Under the pieces are notes generated by a model. That model saw only the letters and a program-made list of their open reading frames with translations. It searched no databases and was not told the origin of the DNA. From contig CAVZFB010000056.1 of NCBI GenBank assembly GCA_963774345.1, positions 1 through 64,000 on the forward strand: a stretch of 64,000 bases of DNA, given 5' to 3'. The position numbers and the translations under genes are program-made. Origin of the DNA: AP-15 sp963774345 (GTDB taxonomy: Bacteria > Pseudomonadota > Alphaproteobacteria > ATCC43930 > CGMCC-115725). Shown piece by piece: positions 54,442-63,605 of this stretch (the first letter of the stretch is position 1; the number at the start of each line of letters is the position of its first letter).

Positions 54442-55797
54442 TTACTCTGCCGCGTCCACAGCGGCGGCCGTCCCGGCGGCGGTAAATGAGTCGTTGTTGC
54501 CTAGCTGTACCACCCGAACCCGCGAACAGCAGGGCGCATCGGTGAGCAGCCGCCAGCAGTCGACGACCAGATTTGTGTGCTCGTTTCCCGGCCACAAGGC
54601 GAAAAAATTCCTGTACTCAGGCCATGGCACCATGACGACGACAGCCGCGGCCGAGGCTACGGCCTCCTCCGGCGAGGCGGCGAAGGATGCGCCAGACCCG
54701 AGCGCTGCGCGCGCCGGCTCTATCGCCAAGGGATCGTGCGCGACGACTGCACGACCGTTTCTTCCCAACGCTGCCGCCAGCATGACGCCTTGCGAGCGCT
54801 CGACGACATCGGTATCGGGTTTATACGAAAGACCAAGGACTGCAACCCGGTCGCCCGGCTCGGTATGTTCGGCGATGATGGTGACGAGCCGCTCGACTTG
54901 GCGCTCGTTGATGACGTGGGTCGCGGCGGCCAAACTGGCGTCGATACCGAGACGCTTTGCCATCGTCGAGAATGCAATCGTGTCTCGGGGAAAGCACGGA
55001 CCGCCATATCCCGTGGCCCCGCGAAGATATTTAAGGCCAATCCGCCCGTCTCTGCCTATGGCCTCCGTAATTACGTCAGCGTCCGCCCCTGAAAGTTTGT
55101 CGCAGATCTCGCTGAGCATATTGGCAAAGGAAATCTTTGTAGTCACATAGGTATTGACCGAGATCTTGGTCAGCTCGGCGTTGACGAAATTCATCCGACA
55201 CACCGGTACCGACGGGCCGACAATGCGGCGGCAGATCTCCTCGAGCAATACGCCGGCCCGGGCATCACTCTCGCCAATCAGCACGAAATCGGGCCGCAGC
55301 AATCCTTCGATGACATTGCCCAGGGCAATAAACTCTGGATTGTAGCATAGACCGATCTCATAGCCGACACGCTTTCCCGATATAACTTCGAGCCGATCCC
55401 GGATTGGTCCGCCGACCGATCCCGGCATCGTTGTCGAGTTTATGACGACGAGGTGATAGCCCTGCTTATGGGCAAGAACTCGGCCGATTTCCTCGATCGC
55501 CGCCAATACATAATCGTTCTTGAAGGCGCCGTCTGCACCGCTTGGAGTAGGGACGATGACATAGGTGATCTGGGTCTCGCCGATCGCTGTGGCCCAGTCC
55601 GTGGTTGCCTGGATGCGCTGAATGTTGGCGGTCAAGAATTCCTGGAGACGAGGCTCCTGCACGGGTGCACGACCGGCATTGATTTGGGCGACCGTGTCCG
55701 GGTTTACATCAATTCCGTAAACCGATAGGCCCTTGGAAGCGAGAACTGCGACCAGCGGCGCCCCGAGCTTGCCTAGACCTACAACCGAAACCTTCAT
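54442..55797 (-). CDS. UDP-glucose/GDP-mannose family 6-dehydrogenase
   Basis: A 451-residue NAD-dependent nucleotide-sugar dehydrogenase oxidising a hexose C6 to a uronic acid. Rossmann motif VSVVGLGKLGAPLVAVLASK at the start (GxGxxG type), middle catalytic domain FVNAELTKISVNTYVTTKISFANML (parts: AELTKISVNTYVTTKIS, NML), the catalytic cysteine in GATGYGGPCFPRDTIAF, and C-terminal GLSYKPDTDVVERSQG. Start at 55797. The exact sugar (UDP-Glc, UDP-ManNAc, GDP-Man) is not readable. In a block with an epimerase and glycosyltransferase, it likely supplies an acidic sugar for a surface polysaccharide. Confidence 0.92.
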   Translation of the reverse strand: MKVSVVGLGKLGAPLVAVLASKGLSVYGIDVNPDTVAQINAGRAPVQEPRLQEFLTANIQRIQATTDWATAIGETQITYVIVPTPSGADGAFKNDYVLAAIEEIGRVLAHKQGYHLVVINSTTMPGSVGGPIRDRLEVISGKRVGYEIGLCYNPEFIALGNVIEGLLRPDFVLIGESDARAGVLLEEICRRIVGPSVPVCRMNFVNAELTKISVNTYVTTKISFANMLSEICDKLSGADADVITEAIGRDGRIGLKYLRGATGYGGPCFPRDTIAFSTMAKRLGIDASLAAATHVINERQVERLVTIIAEHTEPGDRVAVLGLSYKPDTDVVERSQGVMLAAALGRNGRAVVAHDPLAIEPARAALGSGASFAASPEEAVASAAAVVVMVPWPEYRNFFALWPGNEHTNLVVDCWRLLTDAPCCSRVRVVQLGNNDSFTAAGTAAAVDAAE

Positions 55798-56041
55798 GCA
55801 ATCCCCCGAACAAGCAAGTCGTGCAGCGCCGATAGCGGATTTCACGCTCCTCGGGCAGTAGCATTTTATGGTCAACGCCTATCGCCAGCCGGGATATCAG
55901 ACGCCGCGGGCCGAGGTCAACCCGACCGCCTGCGAGATCGCCGTTAGACGATGTTGGCCAAAGCGATTGCCCAGTGGGTCGGTCTCGGCAGCGCACGAAA
56001 TCCACACCCCAAGGCACGGTAAGCGTTCGAAGAAACCTCGT

Positions 56042-57016
56042 TCAGTGCGGCCGATTGGCGTGAGCCTGGCGCTCTATCCAGGCGTAGGTCGGCTCGAGAC
56101 CGGTGACGAGCCGCTGCGATGGCGCCCAGCCGAGTTTAGTCCGGATCAGGCGGTTATCAGAATTGCGGCCTCTGACGCCCAGTGGACCCGGGATGTGGCG
56201 CTTATCGAGCCGCTTTCCGGCGATGCTCATGATCAGGTCAGCGAGATGATCGATAGTCACCATTTCCTCGGAACCAATGTTCACGGGCCCGGTGAAACCC
56301 GAGCGCATCAGTAGAATCGTGCCCTCCACGCATTCGGACACGTAGAGGAACGAGCGTGTCTGCTGGCCGTCGCCCCAAATCTCGATCTCGCCGTTCTCGG
56401 CGGCTGCGATCTTGCGGCAGAGTGCGGCCGGCGCTTTCTCGCGACCGCCGCTCCAGGTCCCCTCGGGGCCGAAAATGTTGTGGTATCGGGCAATCCGCGG
56501 CTCCATCCCATAGCAACGGCCGTAAGTCAAATATAAGCGTTCGCTGAACAGCTTTTCCCAGCCGTATTCGCTGTCGGGCGCTGCCGGATAGGCCGAACTT
56601 TCCTCACAATTGGGCGATTCCGGGTTCTCTTGGTTGTAGGCTGGATACATGCATGCAGAGGAAGAGTAAAAGATACGCCTGATCATGCGCTTATGGCAGG
56701 CGTCGAGAATGTTGAGATTGATCGTCGCCGAATTGTGCATGATGTCGGCGTCATTCTCGCCGGTGAAAATGAACCCTGCGCCGCCCATATCGGCGGCCAG
56801 CTGATAGGTTTCATCGAACCGCCGATCGATCATCTGGCGGCAGAAATAGGGGTCGCGCAGATCGCCGACCACAAAGTCGTCTGCTTCGCTCTCCGCATAT
56901 TCATGGAATTTCAAGTCAACGCCCCGTACCCAAAAGCCATCCCGCTTGAGCCGCTTGACCAAGTGTCCGCCAATGAAGCCCCCGGCTCCACACACCAACG
57001 CTGTCTTTATCGACAT
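56042..57016 (-). CDS. GDP-mannose 3,5-epimerase-like SDR enzyme
   Basis: A 324-residue extended SDR enzyme. NAD motif ALVCGAGGFIGGHLV, catalytic Tyr-Lys in SEYGWEKLFSERLYL, and SSSACMYPAYNQEN before it. The segments YHNIFGPEGTWSGGREKAPAALCRK, GDGQQTRSFLYVSECVEG (both read in parts), NIGSEEMVTIDHLADLI and HIPGPLGVRGRNSDN match plant GDP-D-mannose 3',5'-epimerase closely, which makes GDP-L-galactose and GDP-L-gulose. In bacteria such enzymes feed polysaccharide synthesis. Start ATG at 57016 behind GGTGAGG. Confidence 0.85.
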   Translation of the reverse strand: MSIKTALVCGAGGFIGGHLVKRLKRDGFWVRGVDLKFHEYAESEADDFVVGDLRDPYFCRQMIDRRFDETYQLAADMGGAGFIFTGENDADIMHNSATINLNILDACHKRMIRRIFYSSSACMYPAYNQENPESPNCEESSAYPAAPDSEYGWEKLFSERLYLTYGRCYGMEPRIARYHNIFGPEGTWSGGREKAPAALCRKIAAAENGEIEIWGDGQQTRSFLYVSECVEGTILLMRSGFTGPVNIGSEEMVTIDHLADLIMSIAGKRLDKRHIPGPLGVRGRNSDNRLIRTKLGWAPSQRLVTGLEPTYAWIERQAHANRPH

Positions 57017-57154
57017 CCTCACCTCACCTGAGCGAAAGGAACAAAGAGACCGGCGCACGATTTCCGACGGATGAGGGATCCGGCCGGTGCTGTCCCGGCG
57101 CCAAATTGTCGCGGTCTCGGGTTATTGAGTGCACTCCTGTTCGATATCTTCTCG

Positions 57155-58474
57155 TCAGGAGCCGACACGGCTCAGCCGAATTTCGGTAAAGGCAGCCGCC
57201 ATACCCGATGATGAGGCACGGATTTCGACCCTGTCCCGATCTTTGCTGCCCTGGATTGGCGGAACCTTAAACCCAATTCGCACTACGGTACCGCCGCTGC
57301 CGTCGAGCCAAGTTCGATCATACTCGAGGTTTCGCTCGCCTGCGACGACATCGATCGCCAGCTTTCTTCGGATCGGCTTTGCTGGCGCCGCAATGCCGAT
57401 AAGTGCCTCGTAATCGCCCTCCGGCAGCGCAATGTAGGGGCCGAAGAAAACCCGCCCCTTGCGTCCGGGCATCGCGACGATCCTGCCATCTTCGTCCCGA
57501 CGACCGGCCGGGCCGAGCTGCATACGCTGCGTTTGGTCGCCGAACGCGCGCGAGGCGAGCCACTGCTCGACCCGCCCCCACCCCCCGGCTGGCGTACTGC
57601 CGTGCTTGCGTAGAAACCACAGGCTGGGGATCACGACCCGCCCGTGATCGCGCCATAACAGGTATCCCGGGCCTGATGCGGGCTGATCCTCGCGAAGAAG
57701 ACTGCTCGCAGTCCGCGAAGACAGGCGCGGATCGAACCCGCCCTCGATCGCAAAGGCGGTCGCTGCCTCGACCTGGGCAACGAGGTCGCCATTGCTGACG
57801 AGGCCCGCATCAAGAAAATCAAGGTGCGGCTCCATGCCCGTGGCAATCTCGGCCTTGAACACGACGACACCGTCGCTCGCGATCACCCGTTCGACCCCGG
57901 CCAGCAGGTGGGCAATCCCGATCGGCCCCCGAATGAACAGCGAGCCATGGGGGCAGACAGCTGCATCGTAGGCCGCGTCACCCAGATCCTCGAGCTGGGT
58001 CCCCGGCTCGTGAACGAAGAGGCGGTCGCGCGCATAGAGCGCGTCGTTCGACCAATAGAGACGCGCCTCAGCGCCGCGTCGCGCAGATGCTTGCGCCAGA
58101 TCGAGCACGTCCACACGTCCAACACATTCGCTGAGGGCGGCGATCACAGTGTCTGGCAAGGTCGCGATCACCAGCACGCGCGCCGTGGGCGTCAGTTTGC
58201 CCATGCGGTCGAGGCCGTAGATGAGATGCGTGCGCTCCCACAGGCCAGCATCGTAAATCGCATCGTTGGCGGTCGCCCGATCCAATGACGAATCGAGAAA
58301 CCGCGACCACGACGCATCGTCCCAATCCTCACACGCAATCGTGCGGCTAAGCGGCCGGTTAGCCGCGGGCAGTTCGGAAATTGGGATGCCCCACTCAGTC
58401 CAGGCTCCTGCAACGCCGGCCGGTCCGCCGCTCGGCCTGGGCATTGTGCCGCCGGCTCGTATTTCACCGCTCAT
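57155..58474 (-). CDS. Methyltransferase-like / beta-sandwich protein, paralogue of the preceding gene's C-terminus
   Basis: A 439-residue protein that I do not recognise as a named family. From residue ~45 on, it matches the C-terminal ~400 residues of the 1034-residue gene just upstream: CEDWDDASW, THLIYGLDRMGKL, ARVLVIATLPDTVIAALSE, YDAAVCPHGSLF, DGVVVFKAEIATG, GGFDPRLSSRT, IPSLWFLRKHGS, then a beta-rich domain starting MPGRKGRVFFGPYIALPEGDY. The middle part looks like a class I methyltransferase (Rossmann) domain with no clear glycine-rich SAM motif; the end looks like a carbohydrate-binding-type sandwich. ATG overlaps the upstream stop (ATGA), so the two are translationally coupled. No signal peptide. 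Confidence 0.82.
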   Translation of the reverse strand: MSGEIRAGGTMPRPSGGPAGVAGAWTEWGIPISELPAANRPLSRTIACEDWDDASWSRFLDSSLDRATANDAIYDAGLWERTHLIYGLDRMGKLTPTARVLVIATLPDTVIAALSECVGRVDVLDLAQASARRGAEARLYWSNDALYARDRLFVHEPGTQLEDLGDAAYDAAVCPHGSLFIRGPIGIAHLLAGVERVIASDGVVVFKAEIATGMEPHLDFLDAGLVSNGDLVAQVEAATAFAIEGGFDPRLSSRTASSLLREDQPASGPGYLLWRDHGRVVIPSLWFLRKHGSTPAGGWGRVEQWLASRAFGDQTQRMQLGPAGRRDEDGRIVAMPGRKGRVFFGPYIALPEGDYEALIGIAAPAKPIRRKLAIDVVAGERNLEYDRTWLDGSGGTVVRIGFKVPPIQGSKDRDRVEIRASSSGMAAAFTEIRLSRVGS

Positions 58475-61400
58475 CGCGAGGCGGCAGGATTTGCGGAGGA
58501 AGCTCGCAGATCGACGCTGGTGAAGGTGGCGGCAAAATTCGACGGGCTATAGACTCTGAACTCCAGGGCCTCACCCCGCTCCGCCTGGGCTAGTGAAACT
58601 GCGAACTCGATCGTCAGCACGCCCGATTTCATACTGTCGCGATCGAGCGGCTGGCTGGCCAGAATTGTACTCCCGGCAGCCACCTCGAGCACGGCGCCAG
58701 AAGCGTCGCAGTACCGCACTCCCGGACTTATCCTCATGCGCACGCTGACGCGGTACCGGCCGCTCGGCACAGCGAGGTAGGGACCAAAGAACACATGCCC
58801 TTCGCGACCGGGCACGGTTTCGATACAGCCCTCGGCGTCGCGTCGACCGGCGGCTCCGACATGCAGGTGTTCGATCTGTTCGCCAAGCCGACGCTTGAAC
58901 AGCCAGTTGCGCAAGTTGCCCCATTGCGTCTGCCCTGCTGTTTCGCGCCGACGCAGGAACCACAAGCTCGGGATCAAGATGCGGCCGTCCTGGAGCGTCA
59001 GAAAATAGGCTTCGCCCGAGCGCGGTCCATCTTGCGGCCATGTCCGATCGATCGTGGCTCGCGATAGCCTCGGGTCGAAGCCGCCATCCGCAACGAGCTC
59101 GGTAAAGGCCGTGAGACGTGCAGTCAGCCCGCCTTTGCCCAGCAGACCCGTATCGAAGAAATTCGGATGCGACGCGCCCGCTGCGATTTCGGCTTTGAAC
59201 ACCAGAACACCGTCCCGTCGCAACAGGTGCTCGGCGGTTGCCATCGCCTCGAGTGCTCCGTCGAACCCCGCTGCGAACATCGCACCATGAGGGAATACGA
59301 CAGCATCATAGGCGCGTGGTTCCAGCTGCTGCAAACGAGTTCCAGCAGCGAGGATCTTCAGTTCGACAGGGCGATACGGCGCACCCGCGCACCAAAAGGC
59401 GGGGCTCGAGGCTCCGCTGCCGCCGCAATTGCTGGCGGCTGCAACATCGAGCCGCCCAACACGCCAGCTGATCGCGGCAATCGCCGGGTCTGGCATTGTC
59501 GCGACGACCAGCACTCGTGCTGCGCCGATAAGCTTATCCATGCGGTCGAGCCCATAGAGCAGATGCACCTGCTCCCACTGCGCGGCGCAGCGGCTGAACG
59601 CATCCTCGGCGCGGGGATCGACTGCATAGGGAATGGCAAAGGCCGACCACGCCCGATCGTCCCAGTCTTCATACTCCGCGAACCGGCTGAGCGGGCGATC
59701 GTCCGGTCTTTCCACCGGCTCGTCGTCTACGGCGACCCCCAGCCGCGGGCCGAGCACAGCGGATGGCCGTATTTCTTCTAGCCGAGCCAGGGCGCGCCGG
59801 GCCGGGGCAGGCAACCGCCGATCACGGGACGGATTCCCGACCACCGTGACATAAGCCCGGCCGATCGCGGCATTGATGGCCGCGCGATGCGCCAAGCCCG
59901 ATGCGATCTCGCCATCGTCAAGCAACGGGCCGAAGAGATCGCGGGCGCGCGCGAATTCGTGCCGACTGATCGGCGCGACGCGCCCGAGTGCGGCGCCGAT
60001 CAACAGCCGGGCCGATGTCCCAGCTGCAAGTTCCGGAGTTGCCGAGACGACGAAACCGTGACGCAGACGTGAGCTGAACGGGGTCGCCGCGGCCGCGATA
60101 TGGGTGGCGAAGAGCGGCTCGCTGTCGTTGTGGATGCTGTTGATCCCGACGAAACGGCGCAGCCTCGCGTTGGGGTCTGCAGCGAGCCGGGTATGTTCGT
60201 GCATTACCGTTGCGAGAAAGTCTGAGCGGACGATCGAGAGCGCATCGGCATCCTCCGGGCTCAGCTCCGGCGGGCGCCCCCCCGGATTGGCCGCGATCTC
60301 GCCGTCGCTCGCCCTCCCGAATTCAAACGCATACAACTCAGCGCTGTCGAGCCAGAGGCTCCGGCACAAGATCCGCACCTGAGCCGGGTCCGGCGGTCCG
60401 GTGATCAGGCGAGGTGCGCTCGCCGCGTCGACCGCGATCGGGCAGGAGAAGCCGAGATGGTGCCAAGCCTGCTGGGCGAGCTCGAACATGTCTCGTCGCA
60501 CCCCGCACCAGCCCAGCCGAATCCCGCGCGGATAACAATTCAACAGGTCGGCGAGGAACGTCAGTACATGCCGTGCGTCGTAGCCGTAATCATTATAACT
60601 CGCTGTGGTATAACAACTTTCGCTGAATGAAGCATCGAGCGGCGCTACCACCGATCGCAACATGCTGCGATACCCGCCGACACCGTCTTGCGGCAGCTTG
60701 ATCTCCTCTATTACATCGTCGCCGCAACCCCAATGCGCTCTCTGTTCGGGCAGATCCGAGCGAGTGACCTGGTCTACAAAGAAGCTCGGATCGTTCTCCA
60801 GGCGGTCGCGGCTGTGGATAGAGGTCGCTTGCCGCGTATGGTCGCAATGGTAGCAGAATACGTGCTCGAGCAGCGACGCCGCCCGCCCATGTCTCAGCGC
60901 CAGACGCTTGGCGAGATTTGAATCGACGTGCCATCCCAAAATCATTCTCTCGTCGAAGCCGTCGATCTCAAACAGATCCGACCGCTCGACCAACTGGAAA
61001 TCGCCCGGTCCATCGTAGAGAATCGTGTCTGAGCCGTAGACCACTTCGTTGAGGCGCGCCGAGACGCCGAGGGCGCGAACGTCCTCTATCGTGCGGATGG
61101 GATCGGCACGGTCGAACGTCTCCCACAGGCTTTCGGGAATTTCGAAGCGCGCGGTGTGGTAGAAGCCGGGTGGCAACTCGGCAACCAATTCGGAGAGGCG
61201 GGGCACCTTCCGAGGCACCAGGATGATGTCGGTGTTGGTCGAAAGTATCCAGCGATTTGCCGGGTTGGAGGCACGGATTCCGACGTTGCGGGCCACCGGT
61301 TCCAGCACCGAGAGGTGAGTTCGTTGCTGAAACCGGCGGTGAACCTCGGGTCTCACCCGCAAAATGCGTAGCACCGCTTTCGCTCGCGAGGTCAGGGTAT

Positions 61401-61575
61401 CGCGGATCGCCTCGGGAAAGGTCGGCAAATCGTCGGGCGAATTGTAGTCAACGAAGATCAGCTCATCAGCCGGGTCGCGCAACATTTCGGCCAGGCAATT
61501 GATGCTGACGGCCGCGCGCTTGTGAAGATTGTAGCCGTGGTTGTCGTTACGCCCGTAGACGACAATCGACAGCAT
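58471..61575 (-). CDS. Large GT2-like glycosyltransferase / methyltransferase-like / beta-sandwich fusion protein
   Basis: A 1034-residue cytoplasmic protein. Residues ~1-300 resemble a GT-A (family 2) glycosyltransferase: LSIVVYGRNDNHGYNLHKRA, IFVDYNSPDDLPTFP, ARNVGIRASNPANRWILSTNTDIILVP (here as ARNVGIRASN and STNTDII, a DxD-like acidic site), FDGFDERMILGWHVDSNL-like GFDERMILGWHVDSNL. Residues ~300-640 are an unrecognised region rich in charged and aromatic residues. Residues ~640-1034 repeat the methyltransferase-like and beta-sandwich module of the next gene (YGLDRMDKL, YDAVVFPHGAMF, DGVLVFKAEIAAG, VPGREGHVFFGPYLAVP). Likely makes and decorates a surface glycan; inferred from context only. 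Confidence 0.8.
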   Translation of the reverse strand: MLSIVVYGRNDNHGYNLHKRAAVSINCLAEMLRDPADELIFVDYNSPDDLPTFPEAIRDTLTSRAKAVLRILRVRPEVHRRFQQRTHLSVLEPVARNVGIRASNPANRWILSTNTDIILVPRKVPRLSELVAELPPGFYHTARFEIPESLWETFDRADPIRTIEDVRALGVSARLNEVVYGSDTILYDGPGDFQLVERSDLFEIDGFDERMILGWHVDSNLAKRLALRHGRAASLLEHVFCYHCDHTRQATSIHSRDRLENDPSFFVDQVTRSDLPEQRAHWGCGDDVIEEIKLPQDGVGGYRSMLRSVVAPLDASFSESCYTTASYNDYGYDARHVLTFLADLLNCYPRGIRLGWCGVRRDMFELAQQAWHHLGFSCPIAVDAASAPRLITGPPDPAQVRILCRSLWLDSAELYAFEFGRASDGEIAANPGGRPPELSPEDADALSIVRSDFLATVMHEHTRLAADPNARLRRFVGINSIHNDSEPLFATHIAAAATPFSSRLRHGFVVSATPELAAGTSARLLIGAALGRVAPISRHEFARARDLFGPLLDDGEIASGLAHRAAINAAIGRAYVTVVGNPSRDRRLPAPARRALARLEEIRPSAVLGPRLGVAVDDEPVERPDDRPLSRFAEYEDWDDRAWSAFAIPYAVDPRAEDAFSRCAAQWEQVHLLYGLDRMDKLIGAARVLVVATMPDPAIAAISWRVGRLDVAAASNCGGSGASSPAFWCAGAPYRPVELKILAAGTRLQQLEPRAYDAVVFPHGAMFAAGFDGALEAMATAEHLLRRDGVLVFKAEIAAGASHPNFFDTGLLGKGGLTARLTAFTELVADGGFDPRLSRATIDRTWPQDGPRSGEAYFLTLQDGRILIPSLWFLRRRETAGQTQWGNLRNWLFKRRLGEQIEHLHVGAAGRRDAEGCIETVPGREGHVFFGPYLAVPSGRYRVSVRMRISPGVRYCDASGAVLEVAAGSTILASQPLDRDSMKSGVLTIEFAVSLAQAERGEALEFRVYSPSNFAATFTSVDLRASSANPAASR

Positions 61576-61686
61576 CTAGCCCCTCCCGAGGGTGGCGCGC
61601 GCTGGTAGCCGTCGCAAACAAGTTCGCAGCGCCGGAAACTGTAGGAACTGCGTTCGAGACAATTCGGCCGCTGCGCCCGGACCGGC

Positions 61687-62496
61687 TCAAACAGGTCTTG
61701 CCACGACCAGATGATGCCAGCCGAGGCGCCGTTCGAGCGCGGCGAACATGGTCGGCGGCATCGCCTTGAACCAGGGTTCGATCTCGTATTCGTATCGCAC
61801 GTACTTTTCGATTTTGTAGGGAAAGATGTGGGCCTGTTCGGCCGACTCGATTGTAAAGAGCCCGGCTATCAGCTCCTCGATCATACCGCGTGTATAGGGG
61901 GTCGCGATCGGACAGCCAGCCTGGGCTTCAGGTTGATCAAAACCCGCTTCGATCATGATCGCCTTCCACGAATGCTCGGAATAGAGCATGATCCGCAACT
62001 CGCCGTCGTCGCGAATTACCTGTCGCGCCTGTTCGATAACGGCGCGCTGGTTTGGCGTGTGGTGGATGACGCCGAATGAGTAGACGAGGTCGAAGCCGTG
62101 CAGACCGAGCGTCGTGTTCAAATGTTCCGCGTTGCAATCGTAAAATTCGCCATCCAAGCCGAAAACCGCGAACCGCTGCTTGGTTAAGGCGAGACTGACT
62201 TCCGACAATTCGACCCCGGTGTATCGGGCGCCGGCGCGAGCGAAATTGACCGCGTCCGTGCCGATCCCGCAGCCGATCTCCAACACGCGCTTACCTCTCC
62301 ATCTCGGAAATTGGGCAAATCCCGGGATGTGTGGTTCGACCATATATTTGCGGGCTTCGACCTCGTCGAAATACTCTCTGCTGCCCACGGTCAGCTGAGA
62401 ATGCCGGATGTTGCACGGGCGACGATCCCAATAGGCCCGAACATCGTCGGCGCTCGCGCCAGCTGATGTAGCCGCGTCCGTAGCCGGCAACGTCAT
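61687..62496 (-). CDS. Class I SAM-dependent methyltransferase
   Basis: A 269-residue methyltransferase. SAM motif VLEIGCGIGTDAVNFARAGA, followed by GVELSEVSLALTKQRFAVFG and YSFGVIHHTPNQRAVIEQARQVI, the typical post-I and motif II layout. YWDRRPCNIRHSQ near the start resembles a group of sugar or small-molecule methyltransferases often beside glycan genes. Start at 62496 behind GGGGGCGAAG; the frame is open to 62604 without family likeness. First gene of the minus-strand polysaccharide-like block. Confidence 0.85.
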   Translation of the reverse strand: MTLPATDAATSAGASADDVRAYWDRRPCNIRHSQLTVGSREYFDEVEARKYMVEPHIPGFAQFPRWRGKRVLEIGCGIGTDAVNFARAGARYTGVELSEVSLALTKQRFAVFGLDGEFYDCNAEHLNTTLGLHGFDLVYSFGVIHHTPNQRAVIEQARQVIRDDGELRIMLYSEHSWKAIMIEAGFDQPEAQAGCPIATPYTRGMIEELIAGLFTIESAEQAHIFPYKIEKYVRYEYEIEPWFKAMPPTMFAALERRLGWHHLVVARPV

Positions 62497-62768
62497 CTTC
62501 GCCCCCAATCTCGTAGGTCGGATCGGCTTGTAGCGAAAACGCCCCGGCCCCGCAACCTCTCGGCCTCCGAGGGATCGTTTCGGGGCGGTCATCGACGATT
62601 TCACCGACCCGTGTGCAACATCACGAAAGCTGGTGCCCCACTCCGATATCCTTAGCCGAGAGTATGCGGCGCCGCGACGGCGAAGCCGTCACCGACGCAC
62701 GCAGGCCCTTTGGCCTGCCGCCGTCACCGCCCTCGCTGAGAGCATCGGCCTAAGCCGTTGAAACAATT

Positions 62769-62843
62769 TGGAGCGGGCGAAGGGATTTGAACCCTCGACC
62801 CCAACCTTGGCAAGGTTGTGCTCTACCCCTGAGCTACGCCCGC
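62769..62843 (-). tRNA. tRNA-Gly (anticodon GCC)
   Basis: Read on the minus strand: acceptor GCGGGCG pairs with CGCCCGC, D arm TAGCTCAGGGGTAGAGC, anticodon stem CAACC/GGTTG with loop TTGCCAA (anticodon GCC, glycine), T arm GAGGGTTCAAATCCCTT, and an encoded CCA end; 75 bases. Confidence 0.95.
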
Positions 62844-62974
62844 ATCGCAACCGGATTGGCCGCGTTCGTCCGGCGCGCATCATAATCAGGTGGGGCAACT
62901 TTGCAAGACTTGCGTCCCAAGGTTGTTGTACTGCGGGCTTGCCTGCGGGAACGCCGATCGGCATCGTGGCGGCC

Positions 62975-63487
62975 ATGCCCGCTGTACCGCTCACGCCCGA
63001 ACAGCTCTTCAGGCGCCTCGACGCGCTCGGTATTGCCCACCAGACCGTCTCCCATCCGCCGGTGTTTACCGTCGCCGAGGCGGTGGCAGTCCGCGGGCAA
63101 TTGCCCGGCGGCCATTGCAAGAGTCTCTTTCTCAAAGATAAAAAGGGCGGCTTTTGGCTGGTTATCATGCTCGAAGAGCGCCGCATCGATCTCAATAAGC
63201 TGGCCATCCGCCTTGCGGCGCCACGGTTTTCGTTTGGCGCCGCCGCCGACCTCGGGACGCTATTGGGTGTGCGGCCGGGCAGCGTGACGCCCTTCGCCCT
63301 CGTCAACGATGCCGCGCAGCGGGTCACCCCGGTGCTCGATTGTGCGATGCTCGACCACGACCCGCTCAACTACGACCCGCTGGCGAACGACCGTACCACC
63401 GCGATCGCGCCGGCTGATCTGTTGCGCTTTATCGCCGCCTGTGGGCATCAGCCGCGCGTCGTCGATCTAGCGGGCCTCGAACGGTAG
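62975..63487 (+). CDS. Prolyl-tRNA deacylase-like (YbaK/ProX family) protein
   Basis: A 170-residue YbaK/ProX-fold protein that edits mischarged tRNA (typically Ala-tRNA(Pro)). Landmarks: VSHPPVFTVAEAVAVRGQLPGGHCKSLFLKD (parts: HPPVFTVAEA, GGHCKSLFLKD), with the catalytic lysine in KSLFLKDKKGG, then GVRPGSVTPFALVND and a C-terminal DHDPLNYDPLANDRTTAI. Start ATG at 62975; the open frame further upstream runs antisense into tRNA-Gly and is rejected. Confidence 0.93.
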   Translation: MPAVPLTPEQLFRRLDALGIAHQTVSHPPVFTVAEAVAVRGQLPGGHCKSLFLKDKKGGFWLVIMLEERRIDLNKLAIRLAAPRFSFGAAADLGTLLGVRPGSVTPFALVNDAAQRVTPVLDCAMLDHDPLNYDPLANDRTTAIAPADLLRFIAACGHQPRVVDLAGLER

Positions 63488-63605
63488 ATGATCGGGCCGG
63501 CGAGGGAGCGTGCCATCTTTTGGCATGAGAGCGTGGTCGCCGGGGGGTTGAGCATTGGCCCCTCGCTTGCGCCGGCGGCGGCGGGTGTAGTATCGGCTCC
63601 TCATC

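Noticed and set aside
62497..63000. tRNA-Gly as an integration site of a mobile element
   Set aside because: No integrase, direct repeat of the tRNA end or composition break is seen on either side.
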